This document shows positions 54,330 through 63,561 of a stretch of DNA of 64,000 nucleotides, piece by piece. The position numbers and the translations under genes are program-made. The notes under the pieces were generated by a model. It was not told where the DNA came from. It worked only from the letters and a program-made list of their open reading frames with translations, and did no database searches. Source of the DNA: Pseudarthrobacter defluvii (GTDB taxonomy: Bacteria > Actinomycetota > Actinomycetes > Actinomycetales > Micrococcaceae). Within the stretch, counting starts at the first letter, position 1. Each line of letters begins with the position of its first letter. The DNA is taken from contig NZ_JAUSYG010000001.1 of the NCBI RefSeq assembly GCF_030816725.1, forward strand, positions 2,666,001 through 2,730,000. Reading direction: 5' to 3'.

Positions 54330-57242
54330 CTAGCGTCCGGTGAGGGACCATGCGTCTTCGGACCCGTCGTCATCATCGCCGTACCCGCCCGGCGCGGAAT
54401 CGGAGCCGTCGTAATATTCGACGTTCTGTTTCCTGTTGTCCAGGTCCGCAGCCACCAGGTCTTCGGCGTAGCCGCCCTGGGCGATGTTGGCGTTGGCATT
54501 GTCGCTGAGCGCGGCGGTCTGCGTGTCAGGCGCCGCAGGTGCTTCCTGCCCCTTCATGGCGGCCAGGACAGCGGCGAGGTCGTCCGGCTTGACCAGCACA
54601 TCGCGGGCCTTGGACCCCTCGGACGGGCCCACCACTCCCCTGGATTCGAGCAGGTCCATGAGCCGGCCGGCCTTGGCGAAGCCGACCCGGAGCTTGCGCT
54701 GCAGCATCGACGTGGAGCCGAACTGCGTGGTGACCACCAGTTCGGTGGCCTGCAGCAGCACCTCGAGGTCGTCCCCGATGTCGTCGTCGATCTGCTTCTT
54801 TTCCGCTTCCGGTGCCACGTCATCGCGGTAGACGGCCTGGAGCTGTCCCTTGACGTGCTCCACCACTTTGTGAATCTCCGACTCGGTGACCCAGGCGCCC
54901 TGGACGCGCATCGCCTTGGAGGCACCCATGGGCAGGAACAGCGCGTCGCCCTGGCCGATAAGCTTCTCGGCGCCGGGCTGGTCGAGGACCACGCGTGAGT
55001 CGGTGACAGAGGACGTGGCGAACGCCATGCGGGAGGGCACGTTGGCCTTGATGAGGCCCGTGACCACGTCCACGGACGGACGCTGGGTGGCCAGCACCAG
55101 GTGGATGCCCGCTGCACGCGCCAGCTGGGTGATGCGGACGATCGAGTCTTCGACGTCGCGCGGGGCCACCATCATGAGGTCCGCGAGTTCGTCGACAATG
55201 ACCAGCAGGTACGGGTAGGGCCGGATGACGCGCTTGGAACCCTCAGGCGGGATTACCTTGCCGGCCCGGACGGCCTTGTTGAAGTCGTCGATGTGCTTGA
55301 AGCCGTAGTTGGCGAGGTCGTCGTAGCGGGCGTCCATCTCCCGCACTACCCACTGCAGCGCCTCGGCGGCCTTCTTGGGGTTGGTGATGATGGGCGTGAT
55401 CAGGTGCGGCACGCCTTCGTACGCGGTCAGTTCCACGCGCTTGGGGTCCACCATGACCATGCGCACCTCATCCGGCGTGGCCCGCATCAGGATCGAGGTG
55501 ATCATCGAGTTCACAAAGGATGACTTGCCGGCACCGGTGGCACCGGCCACCAGAAGGTGCGGCATCTTGGCCAGGTTGGCCACCACGTAACCGCCCTCGA
55601 CGTCCTTGCCCACGCCCATGACCATCGGATGGTCCGTGCGGCGTGCGTTCTGGCTGCGGAGGACATCCCCCAGGGAGACGGTTTCGCGGTCCGTGTTGGG
55701 GATTTCGATGCCGATGGCGGACTTGCCCGGGATGGGGCTGAGGATGCGGACGTCGCTGGACGCGACGGCGTAGGAAATGTTCTTGGACAGCGCCGTCACC
55801 CGCTCCACCTTGGTGCCCGGCGACAGCTCGATCTCGTACCGGGTGACGGTGGGACCGCGGCTGAAGCCGGTCACGGTGGCGTCCACATTGAACTGCGTGA
55901 GGGTGTCGGTCAGGGCAGCGACGACGGCGTCATTGGCTTCGGTGCGCTCCTTGGGGATGGAGCCGGGGGTCAGGAAGTCCGAGGCCGGAAGGGTGTACGT
56001 CACGTCGCCGGCGAGCGAGAGCTGCTCGGTGCGCTGCGGAATGGGAACGGGCGGCGGCGCCGGGGCCACGGGGTTCGAGGGCACAGTCGGCGCGGGGGCA
56101 GGCTTGCCGGGAGCAGCGGCGCCGGGAATGACCAGCGGGATGGCCTCCGTGGCGTTCTCCGCCGGCGGCGTCGGAGAGCCTGCGCCCAGGCCCTGGGCCG
56201 CCTTGATTTTTTCGACGGCGATCTCCGCCTGGGTGGGCCGGCGCACGCCGGGCGCAGGCCGGGAAGGTTCCCGCTCGTCGTCGTCGATGACGGCGTGCTC
56301 AAAGGCCTCGTCCCCCACGTAGCCCTCGAGGCCTGCCTCGGAATCCTGGTCCTTCCCGAAGAGCTTGCGCTTCTTTTTCTTCGGTGCGGCGGGTGCCGCC
56401 CGTTCCAGGTAGCTGCGGTCATGGATGTCCCCGGGGTGTTCCTGGTCCATCAGGTCAATGCCCATGAGGTGTTCGTAGGCGCCGCGAAGGCGCCGCGGGA
56501 TGGCCGTGAACGGGGTGGCCGTGAGGATCAGCAGCGAAATGAACGCCAGCAGGCCATACAGGACCACCGGAACGGCCGGATGGATGGCGGCCAGCGGTGC
56601 CGCCCCCAGGAAGCCGAGCATGCCGCCGGCTTTGCGGAGGCCGTCAAACCCGTCCGCGACGGTGGGCTGGCCGCCGAGGACGTGTGCCAGGCCGCAGCCG
56701 GCGAACGCCATGATCAGGAAGCCGATCCCCACCCTGTTGTTCCCGCGGCCGTCCGAGGGCTGGCGGAAGAGCCGGAAAGCGCACACGAAAAGCATGAGCG
56801 GAAGCAGCAGGGAGATCCAGCCGAAGGTACCGTTCACCACGGCGTATACGGCGTCGGGGAACCAGCCCGTCAGGCCCCACCAGGCGAACGTGGCAATGAA
56901 GATGCCCAGTGCCAGGTTGAACAGGGCTGCGCCGTCGCGGCGTTCCTCGGCGGGAAGATCGCTGACGTCGTGGCCGATGCGGCGCACCCCCCCGCCCACC
57001 AGGTGGCCCACACCCAGCCAGGCTCCGCCCACCACGCGCAGCAGCCAGGGCTGGTGGTGTTCGACGGCAGGAAGTTGGCGGGTGCGCGCCGTGCTGGATG
57101 AGCCGCCGCGCCCTGCCTTGCTGGCTGTGGAGCCGGTTCCGCGGCCGGTGGAGCCGGTTCCGCGGCCGGTGGAGCTCCCGGATTTGTTGCCGGAGCTTCC
57201 CCTGCCGGTACCTTTGGGCGCGGAAGTAGTACGTGTGGCCAT
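54330..57242 (-). CDS. ftsK: DNA translocase FtsK/SpoIIIE
   Basis: A 970-aa translocase acting at the division septum. N-terminal Ser/Gly/Thr-rich low-complexity segment (residues ~8-45, with GRGTGST repeats), four hydrophobic helices (~70-230), a Pro-rich linker, then the motor: Walker A VAGATGAGKSSFVNSM, Walker B LLVIVDELADLMMVAP. The C-terminal winged-helix gamma domain (FGSTSMLQRKLRVGFAKAGRLMDLLESRGVVGP) reads polar KOPS-like sites. The ATG at 57242 begins MATRTTSAPKG; the longer frame runs into the terminator. Confidence 0.95.
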   Translation of the reverse strand: MATRTTSAPKGTGRGSSGNKSGSSTGRGTGSTGRGTGSTASKAGRGGSSSTARTRQLPAVEHHQPWLLRVVGGAWLGVGHLVGGGVRRIGHDVSDLPAEERRDGAALFNLALGIFIATFAWWGLTGWFPDAVYAVVNGTFGWISLLLPLMLFVCAFRLFRQPSDGRGNNRVGIGFLIMAFAGCGLAHVLGGQPTVADGFDGLRKAGGMLGFLGAAPLAAIHPAVPVVLYGLLAFISLLILTATPFTAIPRRLRGAYEHLMGIDLMDQEHPGDIHDRSYLERAAPAAPKKKKRKLFGKDQDSEAGLEGYVGDEAFEHAVIDDDEREPSRPAPGVRRPTQAEIAVEKIKAAQGLGAGSPTPPAENATEAIPLVIPGAAAPGKPAPAPTVPSNPVAPAPPPVPIPQRTEQLSLAGDVTYTLPASDFLTPGSIPKERTEANDAVVAALTDTLTQFNVDATVTGFSRGPTVTRYEIELSPGTKVERVTALSKNISYAVASSDVRILSPIPGKSAIGIEIPNTDRETVSLGDVLRSQNARRTDHPMVMGVGKDVEGGYVVANLAKMPHLLVAGATGAGKSSFVNSMITSILMRATPDEVRMVMVDPKRVELTAYEGVPHLITPIITNPKKAAEALQWVVREMDARYDDLANYGFKHIDDFNKAVRAGKVIPPEGSKRVIRPYPYLLVIVDELADLMMVAPRDVEDSIVRITQLARAAGIHLVLATQRPSVDVVTGLIKANVPSRMAFATSSVTDSRVVLDQPGAEKLIGQGDALFLPMGASKAMRVQGAWVTESEIHKVVEHVKGQLQAVYRDDVAPEAEKKQIDDDIGDDLEVLLQATELVVTTQFGSTSMLQRKLRVGFAKAGRLMDLLESRGVVGPSEGSKARDVLVKPDDLAAVLAAMKGQEAPAAPDTQTAALSDNANANIAQGGYAEDLVAADLDNRKQNVEYYDGSDSAPGGYGDDDDGSEDAWSLTGR

Positions 57243-57321
57243 GGTAGCCACGCTACCGGAAGCATGCTTTGATTCCGGGGATATCAGGGCCGGGACCATC
57301 CCCCCAACCCGGTTAAATGCG

Positions 57322-57362
57322 TCCGGCCCGCACTCCTGCCTGCAGCGGGAGAACGGGCCGGA
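57322..57362 (-). terminator. Terminator downstream of the RNase J gene
   Basis: TCCGGCCCG with its complement, enclosing a second stem CTCCTGC/GCGGGAG. It lies 18-58 bases after the RNase J stop and upstream of ftsK. No T-run. Confidence 0.6.
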
Positions 57363-57379
57363 GCCGGCGGCGGGGACTG

Positions 57380-59071
57380 TCAGGCCTCGAGCACCACCGG
57401 GATGATCATGGGCTTGCGGCGCAGCTTGCGGTTGACCCACGTGCCCACAACCCGGCGCACCACCTGCTGGAGTTGGTGGCTGGTGTGGTCGGCGTGGTTT
57501 TGGACTGCCTCTTCCAGTGCCGCATTGATCTTGGGGATGATGTCGTCGAACACCGAGTCGTCCTCGGCAACGCCGCGGGCATGGATTTCGGGTCCTGACA
57601 CCACCTTGCCGGTGGCGCGGTGGACCACCGTGATGATGGAGATAAAGCCTTCGTCGCCCAGGATGCGGCGGTCCTTGAGGTCCGCGTCCGTGATCTCGCC
57701 CACGCTGGAGCCGTCCACGTAGACGAAGCCAACCTCCACCTGGCCCACAATGTCTGCCTGGTGGTCGCGGAGGTCAATGACGGTGCCGTTGTCCGCGAGG
57801 ATGACGCTGGCCTCCGGGACACCGGACTCGATGGCGATCTTGCCGTTGGCGATCAGGTGGCGGGTTTCGCCGTGAACAGGCATGGCGTTGAGCGGCTCAA
57901 GGATGTTGTAGCAGTACAGCAGCTCGCCCGCGGCGGCGTGGCCGGAGACGTGGACCTTGGCGTTGCCCTTGTGGATCACGTCGGCGCCGAGCTTGAGCAG
58001 GCCGTTGATGATCCGGAACACCGCATTCTCGTTGCCCGGGATGAGGCTGGAGGCCAGGATGACGGTGTCGCCGTCACCCACCACTACCCGGTGGTCGCCG
58101 TTCGCCATGCGGGACAGAGCTGCCATGGGCTCGCCCTGGGAACCGGTGGACATGAGCACCACGCGGTTGTCCGGAAGGTTGTCGATGTTCTTGATGTCGA
58201 CAATCAGGCCGGCGGGAACGTCCAGGTAGCCCAGCTTTTCGGCGATGGCCATGTTGCGGACCATGGACCGGCCCACGAAGGCTACCTTGCGGTTGTGCTT
58301 GGCGGCGGCGTCCAGCACCTGCTGCACCCGGTGGACGTGGGAGGAGAAGGACGCCACGATGATGCGCTTGGTGGCCTGGCCGAAGAGCCGCTCCAGCGTG
58401 GGGCCGATTTCCTTCTCGGCGGTGGTGAATCCGGGGACATCGGCGTTGGTGGAGTCGGACATGAAGAGGTCCACGCCCTCTTCGCCCAGCTTGGCGAAGT
58501 GCCGGAGGTCGGTGATGCGTCCGTCCAGGGGCAGCTGGTCCATCTTGAAGTCGCCGGTGTGCAGGACCGTGCCGCCCGCGGTGCGGATGAACACGGCCAG
58601 GGCGTCCGGGATGGAGTGGTTAACAGCCACGAACTCGCATTCGAAGGGCCCGAACTTCTCTACCTGGCCCTCTTCGACAGTCAGCGTATAGGGCCGGATG
58701 CGGTGCTCCTGCAGCTTGGCCTCGATGAGGGCGAGGGTCAGCTGGGATCCGACCAGCGGGATGTCGTTGCGCAGCTTCAGCAGGTACGGCACGGCGCCGA
58801 TGTGGTCCTCGTGGCCGTGAGTGAGGACCACAGCCACGACATCGTCCATCCGGTCCTCGATGTAGGAGAAGTCCGGCAGGATCAGGTCAACGCCGGGCTG
58901 GGTTTCCTCAGGGAAGAGGACGCCGCAGTCCACGATCAGCAGTTTGCCGTCGATTTCGAAGACGGACATGTTCCGGCCAATCTCACCCAGTCCGCCGAGC
59001 GGAACGATCCGCAGCGTGCCCTGGGGCAGGCGCGGAGGGGTGACAAGGCCGGTAAGGGCAGTTTGGGTCAT
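57380..59071 (-). CDS. rnj: Ribonuclease J
   Basis: A 563-aa metallo-beta-lactamase nuclease with endo- and 5'-3' exonuclease activity. The zinc motif HGHEDHIGAVPYLL lies near residue 80, with SDSTNAD and SGHAAAGEL further on (beta-CASP). The ATG at 59071 (MTQTALTGLVTPPRLPQG) has GGAAAG upstream. It follows dapA by 40 bases in the same direction, the common actinobacterial dapA-rnj pair. Confidence 0.96.
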   Translation of the reverse strand: MTQTALTGLVTPPRLPQGTLRIVPLGGLGEIGRNMSVFEIDGKLLIVDCGVLFPEETQPGVDLILPDFSYIEDRMDDVVAVVLTHGHEDHIGAVPYLLKLRNDIPLVGSQLTLALIEAKLQEHRIRPYTLTVEEGQVEKFGPFECEFVAVNHSIPDALAVFIRTAGGTVLHTGDFKMDQLPLDGRITDLRHFAKLGEEGVDLFMSDSTNADVPGFTTAEKEIGPTLERLFGQATKRIIVASFSSHVHRVQQVLDAAAKHNRKVAFVGRSMVRNMAIAEKLGYLDVPAGLIVDIKNIDNLPDNRVVLMSTGSQGEPMAALSRMANGDHRVVVGDGDTVILASSLIPGNENAVFRIINGLLKLGADVIHKGNAKVHVSGHAAAGELLYCYNILEPLNAMPVHGETRHLIANGKIAIESGVPEASVILADNGTVIDLRDHQADIVGQVEVGFVYVDGSSVGEITDADLKDRRILGDEGFISIITVVHRATGKVVSGPEIHARGVAEDDSVFDDIIPKINAALEEAVQNHADHTSHQLQQVVRRVVGTWVNRKLRRKPMIIPVVLEA

Positions 59072-59111
59072 AGTGCACTTCTTTCCAGGCGGAAGGTTGC
59101 CGGTCTTAGCC

Positions 59112-60020
59112 TCAGGAGAAGACCAGCCCTGCTTCCGCCAAATCCCCGCGGATGGTTTCGATCTCGGTTTCGTCCGGCTCCACGAGGGGCAAGCGGACAA
59201 TCGAGTTGGGCAGGACTCCCTGCCATTTAAGAATCTGTTTGGCCGCCACGGCGCCCTGGACGCGGGTCATGGTGGCGCGGACCACGGGCTGCAGCTCGAA
59301 GTTGATCTTCCGGGCGGTCCCAAGGTCGTTGGCATTGACGGCGTCGATCATTTCGCGGAAGCGGCGGGTGGCGACGTGGGTGGTGACACCCACCAGGCCG
59401 ACGGCACCCAGGGCCATCCAGGGAAGGGTGAGTCCGTCATCGCCCGAGTAGAACAGGAGGTCGGTTTCCGCCATGACACGGGTGGCGGCGGTGAGATCCG
59501 CTTTGGCGTCCTTGACTGCGACGATGTTGGGGTGCTGTGCCAGCCGGATCATGGTGTCCGGTTCGATGGCGATGGAGGACCGGCCGGGGATGTCGTAGAG
59601 CATGACGGGTACGTCCACGGCGGACGCGATGGTCTCGAAGTGGGCGCGGACGCCGGCCTGGCTGGGCTTGTTGTAGTAAGGGGTCACCAGGAGGATGCCG
59701 TCGACGCCGAGGGCAGCAGCCTGCTGGGAGAGGTGGACCGAGTGCGCGGTGTCGTTGGTGCCGGTGCCGGCGATGATCGCGGCGCGGCCGCCTACGGCGT
59801 CCTTCACGGCGCGGAACATGCCGAGGTTCTCTTCGTCCGTCAGCGTTGAGGTTTCGCCGGTGGTTCCGGTGACCACCAGCCCGTCACAGCCGTCGTCGAC
59901 CAGCTTGCTGGCCAGCGCTGCCGCCTGGTCGTAATCCACTGCGCCGTCCGTGGTGAACGGCGTGACCATGGCGGTCAGGAGGGTACCGAGGGCAGGGATG
60001 TGCGCGGAAGAGTCAGCCAT
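59112..60020 (-). CDS. dapA: 4-hydroxy-tetrahydrodipicolinate synthase
   Basis: A 302-aa aldolase condensing pyruvate and aspartate semialdehyde. VVTGTTGETSTLTDEE is the Thr-Thr/Glu motif, the catalytic Tyr is in VMLYDIPGRSS and the Schiff-base Lys in IVAVKDAKADL. The ATG at 60020 (MADSSAHIPALG) fits the family start. With dapF in this window it serves lysine and cell-wall diaminopimelate. Confidence 0.96.
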   Translation of the reverse strand: MADSSAHIPALGTLLTAMVTPFTTDGAVDYDQAAALASKLVDDGCDGLVVTGTTGETSTLTDEENLGMFRAVKDAVGGRAAIIAGTGTNDTAHSVHLSQQAAALGVDGILLVTPYYNKPSQAGVRAHFETIASAVDVPVMLYDIPGRSSIAIEPDTMIRLAQHPNIVAVKDAKADLTAATRVMAETDLLFYSGDDGLTLPWMALGAVGLVGVTTHVATRRFREMIDAVNANDLGTARKINFELQPVVRATMTRVQGAVAAKQILKWQGVLPNSIVRLPLVEPDETEIETIRGDLAEAGLVFS

Positions 60021-60078
60021 GGAAAAAACGTTACCCTGTCCCCGGCTGGTTAGGACAATGCCACGGACGTGACGAGCG

Positions 60079-60543
60079 TCAAATACCGTGGTGTCCGGGC
60101 CCGGGTGCATTTGTTCCGGCATGGCAGTAACGCCCGACGGCGGCCTGCCGGAGGTCCTCAGCCCAGGACACGAGCCGCTGGGCTGCGCGCACGTAGTGGA
60201 ACAGCTCGGTGGGAGTCAGGGCCTCGAGGTCTGTTTCCGCCAGGCGGCGGGCCAACTCCGCCCCTTCAGGCTGCGCAGCGAGGCTGACGCCCTCGCGTTC
60301 CCACTGCACATCCTCGGCGGGCCGCCCGGAGACGAGTTGGCGGAAAAGGTAGTCCACCACCCCGGGGCTCATTGCCTTCAGCAGGCCGCCCCCGGCACCC
60401 GGGTCCTCGGCCGGCAGCCCGGCTGCGGCAAATCCTGCCGGCATCTTCCGGGCGTGCGGATTTACCGACTGCAGGTTCCCCTGGTGCTGTGACTCCTGGG
60501 GGCCGGGAACGGCGGAAGGTACTCCTGAGGATGGCGTCTTCAT
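60079..60543 (-). CDS. DUF222-like short protein behind a LexA box
   Basis: A 154-aa ORF. The first ~60 residues are low-complexity. Residues ~100-140 (EGAELARRLAETDLEALTP ... ELFHYVRAAQRLVSWAEDL) resemble the N-terminal part of DUF222/13E12 proteins, which usually continue into an HNH nuclease; that part is missing. A LexA box ends 12 bases before the ATG. No Shine-Dalgarno sequence is seen. Mycobacterial 13E12 genes are SOS-linked, which fits. It could be a truncated relic, but the operator suggests use. Confidence 0.55.
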   Translation of the reverse strand: MKTPSSGVPSAVPGPQESQHQGNLQSVNPHARKMPAGFAAAGLPAEDPGAGGGLLKAMSPGVVDYLFRQLVSGRPAEDVQWEREGVSLAAQPEGAELARRLAETDLEALTPTELFHYVRAAQRLVSWAEDLRQAAVGRYCHAGTNAPGPGHHGI

Positions 60544-60554
60544 GCAGCCATGCT

Positions 60555-60574
60555 ATTCGAACACATATTCGAAT
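60555..60574. promoter_or_regulatory. LexA box between the DUF222-like and DUF418-like genes
   Basis: ATTCGAA-CACATA-TTCGAAT is a perfect palindrome of 7-base arms; TCGAACACATATTCGA matches the LexA consensus at 11 of 12 conserved positions. It is 12 bases from the DUF222-like start and 92 from the divergent membrane gene. Confidence 0.8.
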
Positions 60575-60665
60575 ACAAGGTCCCGCCGGGCCAGCGCGGC
60601 ATACCACTTCGCTGCCGTTCCCTTCCTGACAGCAGCCCCGCCGCCGCGTGTGAGACGATCTGGTC

Positions 60666-61901
60666 ATGACGTCCCGAACCCCGGCCACCCGGTCCCGGAA
60701 GACCCAAGGCCGGCAACAAGCGGGGCGCCTCCGGGGCATCGATGCCGCCCGCGGCCTGGCACTGCTGGGCATGATGGCCACGCACCTGCTGCCGACGTTC
60801 GAATCCAGTGCCACCCTGACCCCGACGTGGATTGGCCTCACCTTCTCCGGGCGGGCCGCTGCACTCTTCGCCGTCCTGGCGGGCGTGGGACTGGCCCTCT
60901 CCACCGGCAAGGACAAGCCCCTGGAGGGTGCCGAACTTTCCGCTGCCCGGCGGGGGGTGGCGCTGCGCGCGCTGGTGATTGCCGCCGTCGGACTTACCCT
61001 GGGCGGCCTGGAAGTGAACGTGGCCATCATCCTGGTCCACTACGCCCTGCTGTTCCTGTGCGTCCTGCCGTTCCTGGGGCTGGATGTGAAACGCCTCTGG
61101 GCGTGGGCCGCCGGCTGGATCCTGGCGTCGCCGGTGCTGGCGTACCTGCTGCGGCCCTGGCTCCTTGCCCCCGAGCCGCCCCTGCGGCTGGGCCACAACC
61201 CAAACTGGGAGGACCTGGGAACGCCTTCCTCGCTGCTCGCGGACGTGTTTTTCACCGGGTACTACCCGGTGGTTCAGTGGCTGTCCTACCTGCTGGTGGG
61301 ACTTGCCATCGGCCGCCTGGTCCTCACCAAGGCACTGGTCCCCGTCCTGCTGTTGGTGGGCGGAACCGTGACAGCCGTGGTTGCCAAGACCCTTGGCGTG
61401 GCCGCCATGGAGGATTGGGGCGGCCTGGCGGCGCTGGAGAAGGCCCTCAACTCGCCGGGGTATCCGTTGGGCAGCGTGCTGCAGGTCAATCTGGCGGGGC
61501 TGCCGCAGGAGGGCTCGTGGTGGTGGCTCGCGTCGGCCGCACCGCATTCCGGCACCCCTCTTGACCTGCTGCACACCTCGGCTGTTGCAGCGGCGGTCAT
61601 TGGGGCGTGCCTGCTCCTGGGACGGCTCGCCGAATGGATCGACCTGGACCTGCTGCTGCCGCTGCGGGGAGCCGGCGCCATGACGCTGACCCTGTACACG
61701 GTGCACGTCTGGGTCATCTCCGGCTTCTACCTGAAACCCCTGCCGGCTGGCTGGACCGAGGACGGGATGTACTTTGCCCACGCCGCAGCCGCCATCCTGG
61801 TTGGCATGGGGTTTGCCGTGCTGGGATGGCGGGGTCCCTTGGAATGGTTGGGTCACGCGGCGAGCCGGGTGGGCCGGGGCGGCTTCAAGGCGCTCCGCTG
61901 A
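60666..61901 (+). CDS. DUF418/DUF1624-like membrane protein
   Basis: A 411-aa protein with about 9-10 hydrophobic segments. The N-terminus LRGIDAARGLALLGMMATHLLP matches heparan-glucosaminide acetyltransferase-like domains and the C-terminal LRGAGAMTLTLYTVHVW matches DUF418. It probably transfers or moves an acyl group across the membrane, but no substrate is known. Divergent from the DUF222-like gene. Confidence 0.85.
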   Translation: MTSRTPATRSRKTQGRQQAGRLRGIDAARGLALLGMMATHLLPTFESSATLTPTWIGLTFSGRAAALFAVLAGVGLALSTGKDKPLEGAELSAARRGVALRALVIAAVGLTLGGLEVNVAIILVHYALLFLCVLPFLGLDVKRLWAWAAGWILASPVLAYLLRPWLLAPEPPLRLGHNPNWEDLGTPSSLLADVFFTGYYPVVQWLSYLLVGLAIGRLVLTKALVPVLLLVGGTVTAVVAKTLGVAAMEDWGGLAALEKALNSPGYPLGSVLQVNLAGLPQEGSWWWLASAAPHSGTPLDLLHTSAVAAAVIGACLLLGRLAEWIDLDLLLPLRGAGAMTLTLYTVHVWVISGFYLKPLPAGWTEDGMYFAHAAAAILVGMGFAVLGWRGPLEWLGHAASRVGRGGFKALR

Positions 61902-61968
61902 CCCGAAGCTTTGCTGACCTGCAGCACTGAGAGAACCGGCCGCCTGCCGGCCGGTGGGCCTAAAGGCA

Positions 61969-62008
61969 GGGAACCCGCGGCCACCCCGGAACGGTGCCGC
62001 GGGTTCCC
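61969..62008. terminator. Bidirectional terminator between convergent membrane genes
   Basis: GGGAACCCGCGGC and its exact complement, 13-base arms at 61969-61981 and 61996-62008. A second GC-rich palindrome (CCGGCCG... near 61935-61955) precedes it. Confidence 0.8.
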
Positions 62009-62055
62009 TCCTGAACACCGATCAGGCGTTTGCCGGCTTGCGGGGAACTTGCCCG

Positions 62056-63033
62056 CTACTGGGCAGTGACGTTGAAGGTCGCCGCTTTCTCGCCATAGTC
62101 ATCGAAAACCACCACCTGGACCGGACCGTTGTTCACATCGAACGCGATAATCCCCTTGCGGGCATCCCCGGCACCTACCTCGTCAGTAGGCAGGGGCCCC
62201 AGCTTCTCGTCCAGGTAAACCAGTTCGCCCTCTTTGCCGTCGGCATCCAGAACCGTGAAGTTGGAGGGGCTGGAGAAGCTGGTGCCGGTCATCGTCTCCC
62301 AGGAAACTTCAACGGCGAGGAAACCGCCGTTCTTCGGCTCGATGTAGTCCATGTTGGGAATCTTGGCCGTGTAGATGGAGTCCAGGACGGCGATCTTCAC
62401 GGTGTTGCCCTCTGAGACGGTGGCCACCGTGGAGTTGACTCCTGCTGTGCTCCCGCCGGCAGTGCTTCCGCCGGACGGGGCAGGCGCGGTTTGGGAGGCC
62501 GTCGGAAGTCCGGGCACCGCGGGGAGCTTCCGGTTATCAACGGCAGCAGCAATCATGGCGACGGAGACGATGGCCATCACGATCCCGGTAATGATGCTCA
62601 CCAGCCAGACGACGGCGGTGATGATCCAGGCCTTCTTCTTGTTTTCGGGGTAGCCCTCCAGCGGGCGGCCATCCCTGTCCCGGGTATTCCCGGTCAGGGT
62701 CATGATCAGGTCGACGATGGACCAGATGCCCATACCGCCGGCCGTCAGCAGCTTTGCCATCCCGGAGCCGATTTTGCCCAGGTAGAAGCGGTCCGCGCCA
62801 AAGGTGCCCAACAGGAGGGACAGGATCCAAGTTGTAACGAACGACTTGCGCGGCGCGTCGGAATAGGGGCCCTGGCCGTAGGGCCCGGGCTGGTAGTCCC
62901 CCTGGGGTCCGTGGGGACCAGCCGCGTACCCGGCTTCGAAGGAGGGCTGCGCGCCGAAAGACGAGGGTGCCGGCGGGATGGGCGGCGCCGACGGCCCGTT
63001 CTGCTGCGGGTGGGGATAATTCGGGTGGCTCAT
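62056..63033 (-). CDS. TM2 domain and DUF4352-like protein
   Basis: A 325-aa protein. Residues 1-65 are Pro/Gly/Tyr-rich and disordered. A TM2 domain follows (TTWILSLLLGTFGADRFYLGKIGSGMAKLL, then the DRF-containing turn), plus a third helix (WIITAVVWLVSIITGIVMAI). The outer C-terminal part (VSEGNTVKIAVLDSIYTAKI ... VVVFDDYG) is DUF4352-like, likely an immunoglobulin-type extracytoplasmic domain. Function unknown. AGAAGGA precedes ATG 63033, and an octanucleotide repeat sits directly upstream. Confidence 0.87.
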   Translation of the reverse strand: MSHPNYPHPQQNGPSAPPIPPAPSSFGAQPSFEAGYAAGPHGPQGDYQPGPYGQGPYSDAPRKSFVTTWILSLLLGTFGADRFYLGKIGSGMAKLLTAGGMGIWSIVDLIMTLTGNTRDRDGRPLEGYPENKKKAWIITAVVWLVSIITGIVMAIVSVAMIAAAVDNRKLPAVPGLPTASQTAPAPSGGSTAGGSTAGVNSTVATVSEGNTVKIAVLDSIYTAKIPNMDYIEPKNGGFLAVEVSWETMTGTSFSSPSNFTVLDADGKEGELVYLDEKLGPLPTDEVGAGDARKGIIAFDVNNGPVQVVVFDDYGEKAATFNVTAQ

Positions 63034-63047
63034 GGAATGGTCCTTCT

Positions 63048-63095
63048 GTGCGGGAGTGCGGGAGTGCGGGAGTGCGGGAGTGCGGGAGTGCGGGT
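63048..63095. repeat. Octanucleotide tandem repeat in the TM2 gene leader
   Basis: GTGCGGGA is repeated five times, with a sixth copy ending in T, making 48 bases. It begins 15 bases upstream of the TM2 gene start, just before its AGAAGGA ribosome binding site. Confidence 0.9.
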
Positions 63096-63156
63096 ATGGA
63101 CATGCGGCTGGTGGGTTACGGATACCAGGGAGGCGGGTGAAGCTTTCAAGGTGCAC

Positions 63157-63561
63157 GGAGCGATTAGGCCTCCGGCTTCCGGGCGCGCGCAGCGACGGTG
63201 CCTACGGTGCGGGGCCGGATGCGGCAGTACGGGCTGTTCCGGCTGTACATGTTGAACCGGGGCGGAGCCGCGCCGGAGGTGCTGCTGGACCACTCCGATG
63301 GCGTGGACAGTGCCGACCTCATGCTTTCCCCCGAAGCTAAAGAGTGTTTACCGACTAAAGCTATCGTGGACGCCACGGCACTGCGATGGGCAGAGGTGCC
63401 CATCGCAGTGGATTGGCGGCTGCGCAACCCCGCCGGGGCGCGCCACCTTGAGGATGCAGCGCCAAGTCACGACGGGGAAGCCAGATGCCGCATCCGCAAG
63501 GATGCGGCACCAGCCAGGAGCGGGCCACCAGGACGCGCCTGCAGCCAGGGCCTGCCTGCAG
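63157..63561. other. Intergenic region, no supported gene
   Basis: About 400 bases between the TM2 gene leader and the last gene. Open frames exist on both strands (plus 63198-63578, minus 63164-63427), but their products show no recognised family and low complexity toward the ends. CTAAAG occurs twice (63337 and 63355) in an AT-richer patch that could hold a promoter. A hairpin is annotated separately. Confidence 0.5.
63379..63410. repeat. Perfect 14-bp hairpin
   Basis: CACTGCGATGGGCA-GAGG-TGCCCATCGCAGTG, with no mismatch and a 4-base loop, ~150 bases from the end of the terminal gene on the minus strand. No T-run follows on either strand. It could end the gene from 64 kb, or be a protein- or RNA-binding site. 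Confidence 0.7.

Noticed and set aside
57130..57171. A 21-bp repeat in the ftsK 5' end as a mobile or regulatory element
   Set aside because: It is in frame and only encodes the GRGTGST low-complexity segment.
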